Positions 47,721 through 59,323 of a DNA stretch of 64,000 nucleotides are shown here, in pieces. The notes under the pieces were generated by a model. The model was not told where the DNA came from, did no database searches, and worked only from the letters and a program-made list of their open reading frames with translations. Where the stretch lies: NCBI GenBank assembly GCA_022606135.1, contig JABYQN010000009.1, positions 1,823,001-1,887,000 of the forward strand. The letters are read 5' to 3'. Each line of letters opens with the position of its first letter. Within the stretch, counting starts at the first letter, position 1. This DNA is from Fomes fomentarius (Eukaryota; Basidiomycota; Agaricomycetes; Polyporales; Polyporaceae). A program made the translations under genes and the position numbers.

Positions 47721-48264
47721 AAATGATGAAATGTACGTTGGGCGGATCCCCCGTTGCGATAGACGTGCTCATATATGGTTCCCATCCTGCAGCGACTACG
47801 TCGATCTAATTATCCTGGGGGGGGGGGGCAAAGAAGTGCACACACGCTCCTGCTAGCTAGGCATGGAAACCAGGAAGGGAAGATGATGAACTCAGACCAT
47901 TCGATGCGTAGCATCCCACGTTGCTCGTCAAGTAATAACAGCAGGGGATTCTGCCATTACTCGACACCCGGCGGTCATGTACTCCGTTTCCCTTCGTTCT
48001 GTCGAGATCACGGAAGACCACTAAAGCTGCATCAGGATCCACACGTGGGAGGCAAACATGAACTCGGGGTACCGAGTACCAGTTCAGGCAGCTCGGGGTC
48101 TTTCTTCTGTAACATGAATGGAAAACCAATCGCTGCGTCGGCTTCCTATGACCACGTGCGTATGCTTCGGGACAAGTAAGAATAGTGTCGTGCGAGGCCT
48201 CCGAGGAGGCACAACATCCCATATAAAGCTCCCTTCGACGCATCCTTAGCTGCACCCTACCCAC
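47721..48264. other. Intergenic, 544 bases
   Basis: Upstream region of the intact SDR gene. It contains a run of 12 G (47817-47828) and no coding signal of its own. Confidence 0.45.
48222..48227 (+). promoter_or_regulatory. TATA box of SDR gene 1
   Basis: TATAAA 38 bases before the start codon at 48265. A TATA element is also found before the paralogue on the other strand. Confidence 0.6.
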
Positions 48265-49468
48265 ATGGCTGAGCGTCCGCTGGATCGCGTCGCACTCGTC
48301 ACCGGAGCTGCACAAGGCATTGGCGAGGCCATCGCATTGCAGCTCGCCCAGGACGGACTGGATGTTGCAATCAACGACATCCCTGAGAAAGAAGCCCAGC
48401 TGCTCAAGGTTGCGGAAGCTATCGAATCCAAGGGCCGACGCGCCATCGTCGTATGCGGCGATGTCTCCTCTGAGCGCGACGTCGCCTCCATCGTCGGCCA
48501 AACAGTGGCGGATCTCGGAGGACTTGATGTGGTGTGTATCCCCGGGGTTGACCACGATTGCCTCGCCACATACTAACACGGTATCTAGATGGTCGCAAAC
48601 GCCGGTATCGCACGTTTCAGTTCAATAACGGAACATAGCGTTGAGGATTGGGATCGTGTCCTGGAGGTCAATGCACGCGGAGCGTTCTTGTGTGTCAAAC
48701 ATGCTGCTCGACACATGGTCGCTCAGGGACGAGGGGGGCGTATTATATGTGTGTGCTTCCCCGCCCCTTTACCTTTTCGTGTTCGTCGTACTGACGAGCC
48801 TCGTCAGGCGCGTCTTCGGATGCTGGTAAGATTGGTAAATATATTGTGTATGATATGTCCAACATTACACTGACCGTCGAGATAAATGACAACGATAGGT
48901 CTTCGAGACCTGGCAGCCTACAGCGCATCCAAGTTCGCAATCCGAGGACTCATGCACAGTGCCTGCAAGTGGCTTGCCATATGCAATGTGACTATGCTGA
49001 TGATCTGAGCACCGGGATGCAGCACTCGAATTACGAGCACACCAGATCACGGTGAATGCGTATTGTCCTGGAGCTATCATCACGCCGCTCAGTGAGGATT
49101 TCGGTCGCTTGCCCTGCTGTCTTTCTTACAATATATATATATTCAGCTATGCATCCGGATGACGATGCGTTTGGAGGCCCAGCTAGAAAGTTGGCGCAGG
49201 TATGAGTTACTCAGACTGTCCGGCGTGTCGACCTGCCCTCATTTAAACTACAGACTCATGGGATACCGGAGGATATCGAGCCCGCTCGACCATCGCATGT
49301 CGCGGACCTCGTCTCTTACCTAGCAAAGCCCGAAACGTCCTACATTACTGGTAAGTGCTGCGTACTGCACTCTTGTTATAACGCTTATGGTTCTCGACTT
49401 GCAACAACTTCTTCAATATGTGGATAGGCCAGTCGTACAGTATCAATGGTGGTTGGTTCTTGAGTTAG
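48265..49468 (+). CDS. Short-chain dehydrogenase/reductase 1
   Basis: Exons 48265-48531, 48589-48748, 48808-48834, 48899-48964, 49023-49091, 49147-49199, 49254-49350, 49428-49468; 259 residues, phases close. Classical SDR: cofactor loop VTGAAQGIGEA (12-22), NAGIA motif, catalytic Ser in ICASSDAG (about 145), YSASK (Tyr159/Lys163), CPGAIITPL, and a C-terminal SYITGQSYSINGGW that is common in diacetyl/acetoin- and 3-oxoacyl-ACP-reductase-like SDRs. Asp in VAINDIPEK after the second strand suggests NAD(H) preference. The fourth intron (48965-49022) has a textbook GC donor, T|GCAAGT. A second intact copy lies at 59.3 kb with the same exon lengths (160, 27, 66, 69, 41), so the two are paralogues. 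Substrate cannot be read from sequence. Confidence 0.92.
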
Positions 49469-49911
49469 GTAGAAATAAACAGTATCATTGAATATGTTCA
49501 AATCGCACTACACGCAACGGCCTTAAAATATTGTCTTCATTGGCTGGATCTTTGAACTTGCACGAATCCATTTCACAGTCTGTTTTTTTCAGGTCCGGTG
49601 CATGTGGCTCGAGCGCCCAATAACCATCCACAAGGTTCGTGTTGGATGTTACACTCAGGCTTGCACCGGGTGAGAATTCAATATTCAATAGTATGACGTT
49701 GTGGTTTACATGCGCAGCTTCGTCCATCAATATCTTTCTGCGCTAAGGATGGCGGCTCGGTCTTAGCAGGGAGATGTACATGCAAAACAAATCGGTACCG
49801 GTGCGCCGTTGGACGAGGGCTTTCCCCTGACATCCGCCGTGCAGGTCATTCTTTCTTTTCTTGCTGCGGTTTTACTTCACTGTTCCTTGAATCACAGCAC
49901 GAATCAGCCAT
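49469..49911. other. Intergenic, 443 bases
   Basis: 3' flank of SDR 1. On the minus strand 49730-49485 is an open frame with the protein-like stretch VILLNIEFSPGASLSVTSNT, but I recognise no family and found no convincing upstream exon. Confidence 0.35.
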
Positions 49912-50654
49912 ATGCATGAAGTCTTGTATCGTTACTTACTTGGCACGTTCTGCTCACGCTCATCAATCGGTAAGCCCAAGCTCAAGCGACGAACCGCTCC
50001 TTTGACCTCCGACCCGTGTGACGTGCAGTTCGACGTCATGGACCTACCTGTGCGTTCAGCCCTTCCGCCCTTATATGAGTACTTATGTTCGTGGAACTGG
50101 TACATGTGCTAATAACCTCAACATGCGGGGTCGTTTCACTGCAGGAAGAGGTCAAACCCGGCGCGAAAGAGGTCATGCGCGTGCACCTCGAATGCAGGCC
50201 GGCGGGAGATGTCGATGAGGGCGAGAACTTCAACGTCAAGCTCACGGTCCCGTTCTACCGGAACAAGGACAGCGCGAGATACGGTAATTCTGTCACCACC
50301 GCGGAGCAGCTCGGCGACAAGTTCGTCTCGGCCTGCCGGGCTCGTGCACGATCTCGACTCTTACCACGCAGGTGTTTTTTAAGCTTCCCGCTCGGCCGGG
50401 AGCTTGAGATGATCCCGACGGAGATCTAGAGCATGGGCTGTAAGTAGGTAAGTCGCCGGTTGAGCTGCATGATGCACGATGCATGGCGTGGGTGACGTTC
50501 GTGTTGCGGGTTTCACGTGTCACAGTCGATAACCTCCAACGTCTGCGTGCGTGCGACAGCACGTCCGAGTCGCGCGGCGTGGTTCGGGTCCGGGACTTGG
50601 ACTTGGACGAGTACCACGTGCTTAATAGTGGGATGTCTGTCAATGGTTATTATG
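49912..50654 (+). CDS. Possible fragmentary gene, unrecognised
   Basis: Three segments join in phase at good splice sites. One ends at 50050 (DPCDVQFDVMDLP, donor GTGCGT). 50145-50283 follows a CTGCAG acceptor and encodes EEVKPGAKEVMRVHLE then FNVKLTVPFYRNKD. 50526-50654 encodes DNLQRLRACDSTSE then DLDEYHVLNSGMSVN, ending at GTAAGT. The composition is protein-like and charged, but I recognise no domain and cannot find a start or a stop that completes it. It may be a gene whose ends I cannot resolve, or a relic in this decaying neighbourhood. Confidence 0.3.
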
Positions 50655-51635
50655 GTAAGTAATGATAGCCAGGAAGGTTTGTGGTGATTCTGATTCTGGA
50701 TGGCTCGAGCACGCATGCCTAGGCTTTCTATAGGTGTCAGGAGGGGAGCAGGCTCTCAAGTCTCGTCGGAGCGAAGAAGCATGTGCAAGTCCGCGTCCGA
50801 CCACAGCGGACACCCGATGCAGTCAGTGGTCAAGTATGATGACGGTCTGACGCTGACTTGAATTGTGTATATGGCTAGATCTCGAGCACTGTTTCAAGAC
50901 AGAGGCGGCGATCCTGGAAACGAAATCAACTTGCATATCACCGTCACATCGGCTTAGTCGGTGATACGCTCATGCTCATGCTTACCACCGGCACCACCGG
51001 GTCATGCAGGGTCGTGCAGGGAGACTCGGGAACTGCGGCGTGTTCTACTGAGGTCTAGCACTTCAAGTGCCGTATCGTCTCGACTCTCGTCGCGCCGCGT
51101 CGTAGCGTTGCGGCGTTCAAACCTTCAAGGATGAAGTCGGGTCGCCCCGGCAGCCTGCGGCGGACCTTCGGACGTGATTTCACCAAAACATTCGGGGCGG
51201 AAGACTGCAAATTGATCGACGCAGCACCGGCAATTTGGGTGCGTCACCCGAGAGAGAGACTTCAATATAGCCGGTACGGGCGAGAGCCCTCTTGCTATGA
51301 CCTGGTGCTTTGAGCCGCTGTGGGGCGCAATGCACGCTCGAGCTGCGGACCTGGAGTGAGGTGGGAGCATGAACATGGTAAATGGCATTAATGGATGTAG
51401 ATGCGCGAGGTAGGATGCGACTAGGATGACCATATATATAATCGTACACAACCTATGAATACAACAGTGCGTGGTGGGTGGTGGGGTGAATGTGCTGAAT
51501 GAACGGTGAGTCTTGAGTCTTGAAATGCGTGAAAACAGTCTAGGAACCTGCGTTTGAGCCCGGACGGGTCTGATCGTGTGTCATGCGTTAGGGATGGCGC
51601 CAGTCCTGACCCGTGCGCGTGCAAGGACGCGCGCA
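50655..51635. other. Intergenic, about 1 kb
   Basis: No supported feature. It lies at the 3' side of the next (minus-strand) gene. Confidence 0.4.
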
Positions 51636-52243
51636 CTACGAGCTCATGCGCGCGGACGAGAGGTGGACGGGAATGGCGTGCATCGAGTGGCGTGGCCGGT
51701 GGTGGTAGCGGTGCGGGGGCGACTGCCTGCGGGCCTCGATGGTCAGCCGCTGGAGGCGGGTCATGACGTCGCGCGCGAGGAAGACCGTGCCCTTGTCCTC
51801 CTCGTACAGCGTGCAGTGCTCCTCGATCGGCTCGAGGATGTGCACGTCCGCCGGGTGCAGCGTGGCGCGGTGCGAGTACCGGAACTGGGTGATGAACTCG
51901 TGCCGGAAGACGTGCACGTCGGCCACCATGAGCGCGGACGAGGACGTGTGGGGCACTGTTGATATTGGGATGTATGAACGGAGGGAGGAGGCGCGCGGGG
52001 GGAGGGGGAGTTGTCAGCCGTACGTCACTTGGGTATTTGGATATCGGGTACGTGACTCGCGGGCTCACCTTGTACGAGGCAGACGTCACCCTTGATTCGC
52101 GCGAGCGCGAAGGTGGGTTTCTGGAGCGGGGACGGAGGAACGATGTCCTGCGCTGAGTGTGGCGAGAGACTGGAGGAGGAGGAGGCCTGCGCGGGCATTG
52201 TGCACAAAGAGGAGGAGGAGGAGGCGGACGCTATCGCAGCCAT
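51636..52243 (-). CDS. Unrecognised 164-residue protein
   Basis: Two exons, 52243-52069 and 51955-51636, joined by a 113-base GT-AG intron in phase. The N-terminus is alanine/serine-rich low complexity (residues 1-30). A compact segment follows: KPTFALARIKGDVCLVQ, then TSSSALMVADVHVFRHEF, YSHRATLHPADVHILEPI, EEDKGTVFLARDVMTRLQ. The tail is basic and histidine-rich. The core alternates hydrophobic residues as in a small beta-rich domain, and third-position GC is high, so I think it is real. I recognise no family and propose no function. It has no signal peptide or membrane segment. Confidence 0.6.
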
Positions 52244-55200
52244 TATAGGTATGTGTGTGGCGCGGATGGAGTTCCGGGCAATCGTCGCGATACTGGAGAG
52301 GGTTATAGGGGATGGTGGCCGTAGCTCGGGCTTGGTGGCTCGGGATGATCGGCGGGGGGCTTGTTAGGACGAGATCTAGAGGGGGCGCCGGCGGAGGGGA
52401 GCGGTTATATAGCAAGACTCGGACGCGACCACACGCTTTGGCCACGCGCGGGAATGCAAAAAAAGCTTCTGGTGTCGAGTGACAGCATCCGTCGAAGCGT
52501 CTTGCAATTGATTCCTCGCGCGGAAATAGGCCATCACCAGTGCATTTTGTGTTTCACGCCCGAGTCTCCGCACCGAGTCCGCTCATCCACCCTGCCTCCT
52601 CTCCGACCCGCACATGCGGTGCCGCCCGGCCCAGGCGCCTCGGCCAGGGATCTGTGCCCCGCGCAACGAGCTCAGGCGCGACGCCCCATCTCCGACACGA
52701 TATCTTGCATCTCCATGTAGTATCTCGTCGCACTCCGCGACGGCTGCCCCCATCTGTCATAGGCGAGACTCGCACAGATCTCCAGCGATGGCCCCAGATT
52801 ATCAGCCCCCGCACCCGCCTCTGAGCACCTCGGAACGCCCGAATGGGTAGACTGCGGCTCGAGAGCCTGAGAGTGTCGGCCAAGGGTGTGTGTGCACTCA
52901 TGACCGTCGACGGTGCTGGGGAGCGTGTGCTCATGTCATGAGTCACCTCTACCGAACCGCGTCTCGCAAGAACACAATCGTATTGCGAGCGGACTCTCCA
53001 CACACACACAAACCTTCCGCGGAGAAGACTCAGACTGCGCATCCGAGCAACCCAAAGCCGCCCGCCCTAGCCCATCCCGCTCGTCCCGTCCCGCTCTGCC
53101 CCGCTGCCCATAGCCAGGGAAGCAGATCCCGGCGTAGAAACCCGGACGGCTACCATGCGCACGCGCACAACGAGGCAAAACGTTGTGTACGTTGCGAGTC
53201 CGCGCGCACATCAATTGGTGAGTCGCGACAGCGTCATCGCTTGCCGATGGCCCGCGGCCGGCCACGCGCGCGCGGTGCGCGTCGGCGCAAGCAAAGCTTA
53301 AAAACCGTGCCTTCGGCCGACCGCGCGACGTCTGGCGCCCCCGGGGGTCCAGCAGTAGTTCTGCCAGTTCGCAGCTCCGCTCTTCGCACTTCTTCTCTCT
53401 CGCACCATCAACTGACCCTGCTCGCGTGCCGCACCGGGCGAGATTCGCCATCTGTTATCACTGATAACATAGGCGAACGCGAAGTGGAGGTTCGAATGGG
53501 TTCGAATACGTATACAGCTCTAGAGTCTTGCGGACCCTTCCGATCAGACAAAGCTTGGAGAAGAAGACGACGACAGCGTGACAGACTGACAGTGTGTCCT
53601 CGGCTTCACGCGTACTGTGGCAGTTCGACCGGTCGGACACCGGAGACAGAGATCTGTTGTGCTTCTCCTCAATCTAGCCATGGACCACCCGTGTCCTATG
53701 GAACTTCACATAATTAGAAGCCGGGATGCACGTAAAGCATCCGCCGTGACTGGTATCAGGACGCGGTGCAGCTATAGAGTCCGTAGCAGCGAACTGCCTG
53801 GCAAGCTTTCCATTCCTGTGCGCCGCAGAAGCTTTCCCTGGCCACGAGACCAGGGGACGCGAGCCATATGCATGGTTGCAGCCGTAGGTGGGCCACCTGC
53901 AGTATCGATTCCTGATTCCACACCCGCGCCACCGTGTCGAGTGCGACCACGGTGCGTACCATCCACGGCGTCTTGATGTGAAGACCGGGCCCACGGAAGC
54001 GCGCTCCTTGGTGATCCAGCGAATAGACTTCAGCTCCGCAGCTTTTCCTCCGAGAGAAAGCTGGACAACACTCACCGATCGGAGGCTTCCCTGGCACGCC
54101 CCATCCCACGTGAGGACGATCTGCGCCAAGCGTTCGCAAGGGTACAGTACCAGTGCTTCCCAGCCCAGAGCGCGCGCGCGGTCACTCTATCCAATGATAG
54201 GTGTATGCGTATTACATAGGTCGCCGCCGGGATAGAAGGATTATGAACGATGAAACGGGTGTTTGCAAGGGAAGGCTGTTCTCCGTTGTTTGTGTTTGAG
54301 GCGATGATTGGAATAGAACTTGATTGAGTTGTGTCCGCGGACATGAAATGAACAGCGAAGATGGTGAAGTTCCAGGGCCAGCTCTCGACGGCATTGGCCA
54401 GCAGAGGCGCCACCCAATCTACGTCGAGTGTCAGTGATATCCGGAGGTGACGGATGATGAGTGGCTATGGCAGATACACCGGTGTGGCCGCCAGCTGATG
54501 GAAACTGTGACTCTGTTCCTGCTGGCTGTCCAATAGTGAGTTAACGCTGGAACTCACTTCTGCCAACCAAGGTATCGTCACCCACGTTCATAGTATGCCG
54601 GAGTGGGCGGCCGGTTCCTCGTTCGGTCAATGAGTTGCCATAGGATAGTTCCGGAGAGAAGCGGAGCATCACTCGTCGATATGAGGCGGATCTTCGTCCC
54701 GGCGTTCGGAACGCTCTTCAGATACTTAGAAGGAACACGAACGGGAGACGCTGTGCAACCCGTACTGAGAGGTGCTACGTAGACTCCTGCAGTGGCGCAT
54801 ACAGACTGTTGAAGGCCCTTCCCTTGCAAGTTGCATTAGCTGCATGATAGACAATCAGCATGAGACGAAACATTTTTACCTTTGGCTAACCTTGTTTTCA
54901 AGCGTCCACCGGTTGTCCGCTGGAAACTAAGAACGGCGTATCAAGTAAGATCCCGTAGACAGGCGACACGAAGTTACGAACGTTTGACACTTGCTTACTT
55001 TCTTTTGCTCCTCCGCCAACGTGAGCAACACCGGCGGACCGCCACAATTGCCTGGACATCACCTGCTCATGCTTCTGCGCCTGCTCAGCCCCATTTCTAT
55101 CCTACACGGATCCTGTCCGACCTCTTCACTGTATGGGCCTCTATACGCAGCGGGTACCGTCGGCGCTCCTGACGCCGACCCATACCAATCCACATGCACC

Positions 55201-55255
55201 ATAAGAACATGGTGCTCAATGCTCGCTGATGCTGGCAGTCAACCACCGACCACCC
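52244..55255. other. Intergenic stretch, 3 kb
   Basis: 52.5-53.4 kb is very GC- and CpG-rich, and its long open frame (52890-53717) has arginine/proline-rich composition expected from that bias alone. On the minus strand between 54.9 and 54.3 kb there are protein-like bits (PADNRWTLENK, KIRLISTSDAPLLSGTILWQ, ESWPWNFTIFAVHF) whose frames do not join at consistent splice sites. This could be a decayed or unmodelled minus-strand gene. The last 350 bases are the xylanase promoter. Confidence 0.4.
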
Positions 55256-56849
55256 ATGCTTTCCTTCATTGCGACTGCTATCCTCGCGGGTCTGACGTTC
55301 GGGACGGTAGTGGTTCATGCAAGCCCTTCTCAGTTGATTCGCCCCATTGGACCGAACGCAGCTGCACGGGCTGCCGGGAAGCTCTACTTCGGCACTGCGA
55401 CGAACACCGACGAGCTGAACGACGCCAGCTACTTCGCGATCCTCGACGATATCAGGATGTTCGGCCAGCTCACCGCCGCAAAGGCCATGAAATGGGTGCG
55501 TGCGCGCCTCGGTCTTTGTCTTTGTCTCTGTCTCTGTCACCACTTCGTTCGAATGATCTTGTTGATTGGGCGTGGACCGAAAGAACAACACGGAACCGGA
55601 ACGAGGTGTCTTCACGTTTGAGGAAGGCGATCTGTATGTCGAACTGGCACGCAAGAGCGGGAAGCTGATGCGAGGTGAGCAGTTTTTCCCGGGAGGGGGG
55701 GGGAACTTCTCTCAGAGAGGCGTGGCGGCGCCACTCACCTCAACAGGACACAACTGCGTGTGGTACAACCGGATCCCGGCTTGGGTGACCGACACCAACT
55801 GGACTGCACCCGAGCTTGCAGAGGTCGTGCAAGAGCATTGCTTCAACATCGTTCGCCACTGGCGGGGGAAATGTGAGGGCTGTCGCCGCCCCGACCCGTG
55901 CACGACGACCATCACTGAGAAACAGTTCTTCCAAAACCATGCATGCGCACTGGCAGATGTACGTCTTGTGCCTGACCTTCTTCAAGGCTGACATCATGCG
56001 AAACTCTGAAACGTCTCTATAGATAGCTGGGATGTCATCAACGGTGAGTATAACGATTCGGAGTGTGAAGATGGTAGCACGGGACGCACCTCATATTGTA
56101 CCGAAACAGAGCCGTTCAACGACGACGGGACCTGGCGCGAGACAATCTGGTTCAACACCTTGAACACGACATACATCCCTCTTGCGCTCCACGCCGCTCG
56201 AGCAGCAGACCCGCACGCCAAGCTGTACATCAACGAGTACAACATCACGGGCACAGGCGCGTCCTCCATGTCAATCCTACATCCCCCAAAGAACCTGGAA
56301 CTAACGCTGCGGGATCCAAGCAGGAGCCAAGTCCACGTCCATGAAGAAGCTCGTCAGGGAGCTGAAGCGGGCAGGTGTGCCTCTGGACGGCGTCGGGGTT
56401 CAGGCGCACGAGACTGTCGGCCAGGTGCCCAAGGACATCCGCAAGAACCTCGAAGAGCTCGTCGCGCTCGGGGTCGAGGTCGCCATCACCGAGCTCGACG
56501 TAAAGTTCCCCGCGCTTCCCCCCAGCCGAGCTGGACTCCAGCAGCAGAGGAGCGACTACGAGACGATCGTGAGGGCGTGCGCTGAGGTCGAGAAGTGCGT
56601 GGGTGTCACTGTGTGGGACTGGACGGACAAGGTGATCGCCTGTCCTATCGTTGAAACCTGCCAGCTGATCTAGCTGTGAGTAGTATTCATGGGTTCCTGG
56701 GACATTCCCAGGGACGGGTGATGCGTGTCCTTGGGATGCGGTATGTTGACCGAATTCGGCGTGTTGGTCTCAGCTCATTCATGCATGGCTTGCAGGATCT
56801 GAAGCCGAAACCAGCCTTCCATGGTATCATTGATGGCTTCGGTGGATAG
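55256..56849 (+). CDS. GH10 endo-1,4-beta-xylanase, secreted
   Basis: Exons 55256-55495, 55584-55674, 55747-55872, 56023-56043, 56110-56256, 56324-56631, 56684-56740, 56796-56849; 347 residues, phases close. A secreted enzyme that cuts the xylan backbone of plant hemicellulose. The signal peptide is MLSFIATAILAGLTFGTVVVHA. Family motifs: YFGTATNTDEL, NTEPERGVFTFEEGD, GHNCVWYNRIPAWV, WDVINEPFNDDGTWR (acid/base Glu160), LYINEYNITG, GVGVQAHETVGQVP, AITELDVKFP (nucleophile Glu265), VWDWTDK/YSWVPGTFPG. No carbohydrate-binding module is attached. The start at 55256 is preferred over an in-frame ATG nine codons upstream because it leaves a clean signal peptide. The fifth intron (56257-56323) appears to use a GC donor (GCGCGT), and intron 3 is 150 bases. 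All catalytic residues are present, so it should be active. Confidence 0.93.
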
Positions 56850-57490
56850 AGATGTATCGTGCGGGTCGTGCCCGAAAAGTCAGGTCTATTCGTGGCTGGA
56901 CCGAGCCGTCAACTGTGACGGTTCATAACCAGATGGAACAAAAGGTTACTTCGATCTAGTAGACACAAGGAACAGTGTCAACCGATTAACTGATCACGGT
57001 CAAAGGGATCAAGGAAATACGTACAGCGAATCATCGTGGCCCTTTCGCAGACGGAGACGACGCCGGACGAGAGAACTATTGTGCGATTGCAGTGGCAGAC
57101 CAAGCAGAAGCTCGCTCGGAGCAATGTCGAGACCATCACTTGGAAATTAAGGGTCGGCGATCGTCGTATCTTTGAGGGCCACGTGGAACTCAAGCCTAAA
57201 GTATGGTTAGCTCTATTGCATGAGTCTGTTCCAGTGCGACAAGATAGATGCGGAGCGACGTTATAGTGGAGCAAGCGGGAACGATGTAAGCAGTAGTAAT
57301 CATAAATGGGGTGCAGTATCGTAATCGCTATAGTACAAACGTCCAGCCAACATTGTCAGTGCTTCAGTCTATCATACAATAGCGTACCTCTGCTTATGGG
57401 AACGGCTACCCTGCCCGTGGCAAGAGAGCACAATGGTTCGATCGCACACGCATGCGATATGTGAGGCAATAGCGACTGTGCGACATGGAA
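56850..57490. other. Convergent intergenic region, 641 bases
   Basis: Between the 3' ends of the xylanase and the CCDC6-like gene. A 76-codon plus-strand frame at 57036-57266 looks protein-like (VETITWKLRVGDRRIFEGH), but it has no domain I know and no splice partner. Confidence 0.4.
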
Positions 57491-58926
57491 TTACGAAGGC
57501 GGCTGCTGCGGCGTACCAGCCTTTTGTTTCTGGTCTTCCTCTCGCACGCCATCCCCCAGGGCTGCAGGAGGCGCGTCTTCGATAGTGCCCCGCAAGCCGA
57601 AGCTGTCCGAACTCGTCCGGGGCACGAGGCTGCCCGTCTCAGCAATTCGTGCACCGCGTTCGACGCTCTCGCGGCGACTATGACTTTGGCCACGGCTTAA
57701 GCTCCGCAAACTCCCGGTCTCCGCAATTCGTCGCTCGAAGCTTCCACGTCGGTTGAACGAGTTCCGGCCGCTGTGAAAAGACTCGACTGGTGATGTCATC
57801 CCGTCAGGGTCACGGGCAGCAACGGGGATGGGATGGGAGGCAGCTTGATGGAACGATGTTGAAGGCGAGCCGAAAGACGACGATAGTGAGGGAGGAGGCA
57901 CAATTGGGTAGGATAACATCCGAGTACCACCTGCAGTGAATGTAGGAGGGCTCACCGCTACTGATCCTATCGAGGGAGGAGTTGTCAGATTCGTGGCCGC
58001 ACTAGCATAACTTGCTGGGAATGGAGATGTTGTGGCAGGAGAGAACGGGAAGGGAGAGGTGCTGGTGGAGGAAGGAGAGTGGGAGAGAGGTGTCGTTGAC
58101 TCGGATGAGATGATATTGGATGGGCGACGAATTTGAGACGGGGGCCGTGGTATAGGGACAGCTGTTGCATGCGGTATGGACACGGCCGTTGTATGCCTGG
58201 AAGAGCCTTGTGGGATATGGATTGAACTTGATGGAGAGCTAGAGGTCGAATCCGATCGGCGGTGAGTGGGCTGCGAGAAGGGCTCTGCCTGGGGCAATCC
58301 AATCAGATTATCTACGGGTAGCCCGAGCTGAAAAGGTTCAGTGCAAGCTGATATGCTTGAGTAGAGTATAGGACCTACTCTGCTTCTGTGCTGGATGAGT
58401 TCCTCCCTATACACCTCATTGAGACGCGAAATCCGGATGAAGTCCTGCTCTGTCTTCACCAAACGATTCCTCAACGCTTCGTTTTCCCTTCTCAGCGCGT
58501 CCAATATCATGTCCGAAGTTGGATCCGCATTCGTTCTGTTGAGGAGAAGGGCAAGCTGCGCACCCGGTCCTCTCGTGCTGCGAGGAGAAGCCTCGCCGCT
58601 ACCGTTCAGAGGAGATGTACCGGCTTGTTGCTGTTGTTGTTGCTGCTGATGTGCTAATCGCAAGGCTGATAGCTCGCGAGAGAGCCTGTTGACATGGGAC
58701 TCTGATTCTGCCTCAAGGACATTCTCCAACTCTATCTTCTCCTCTCGCAACTGGGTGCCCACCAAGTCAGATTATCATTGAATGATTTTGAGTATAGGCG
58801 TACCTGCTCCAGCTTCCTAGAGAGAATATTGATGATGCGCTCTTCCTCAGCTTCATACTGATAGATGAGGTCCTCCCGGCTGCTCGAGTTCGTGGAAAGT
58901 CGACGGATGGGAGGTGAGACGGACAT
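57491..58926 (-). CDS. CCDC6-like (DUF2046) coiled-coil protein
   Basis: Exons 58926-58804, 58750-58379, 58327-57491; 443 residues. The N-terminal third is a coiled coil: IYQYEAEEERIINILSRKLEQ then LREEKIELENVLEAESESHVNRLSREL, the characteristic E-x-E-E-x-x-x-N-x-L-x-R-K-L pattern of the CCDC6/DUF2046 family. A glutamine run (HQQQQQQQQ, 58625-58650) follows, then a second helix DMILDALRRENEALRNRL and EVYREELIQHRSR|LGLPVDNLIGLP. The second intron (58378-58328) is 51 bases, a multiple of three. I splice it because LGLPVDNLIG then directly follows the helix, but retention would also stay open. The remainder is serine/proline-rich and disordered. Animal CCDC6 is a signalling scaffold; the fungal role is unknown to me. 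GTG at 58944 lies upstream in frame, but 58926 is the first ATG. Confidence 0.82.
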
Positions 58927-59039
58927 GGCTGACTCGGAACTCACTTCAAGCAGGCGCCCCGCCCCGTCAAGCCCTCTTGCACGTCACATGCACATCAAAC
59001 GCATAACTGGCTTAACTACTTGTGCCCTTCAAGTGATGA

Positions 59040-59110
59040 GCATTAATGGGGTAGTGGTAACCTGGGTCGTTGCCATCGACCCGCCGGGGGTTCGATTCCC
59101 CCTTAATGCA
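59040..59110 (+). tRNA. tRNA-Gly (anticodon GCC)
   Basis: 71 bases. Acceptor GCATTAA pairs with TTAATGC plus A. The anticodon stem GGTCG/CGACC encloses loop TTGCCAT with GCC at 59072-59074. The T arm is GGGGG-TTCGATT-CCCCC. There is no intron. A run of eight T begins at about 59126 as terminator. Confidence 0.94.
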
Positions 59111-59323
59111 GAGCGCTGTTGACATGTTTTTTTTCTGCCTCACGAAACGTTTGATTCAAGTTGAAGTACTTCAACAGGCAGCCCGGAATATTACGCAACC
59201 ACCACTACGAATAGAGGCGAGAGTGTTGGATACAGCATTAGTAAATTGTTCTGTCACACAACAGCCCTTGATGAGAAGTGTTATGTAGATGTGAGTGCAT
59301 GATACGGGAGTACATGGAACATC

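Noticed and set aside
47817..47828. Run of 12 G as a possible G-quadruplex or regulatory site
   Set aside because: A single homopolymer without further G tracts; may also be an assembly-sensitive length.
52890..53717. 275-codon open frame on the plus strand
   Set aside because: Arg/Pro/Ser-rich composition expected from the CpG-rich DNA here; no domain, no splice-compatible neighbours, and other frames are equally open.
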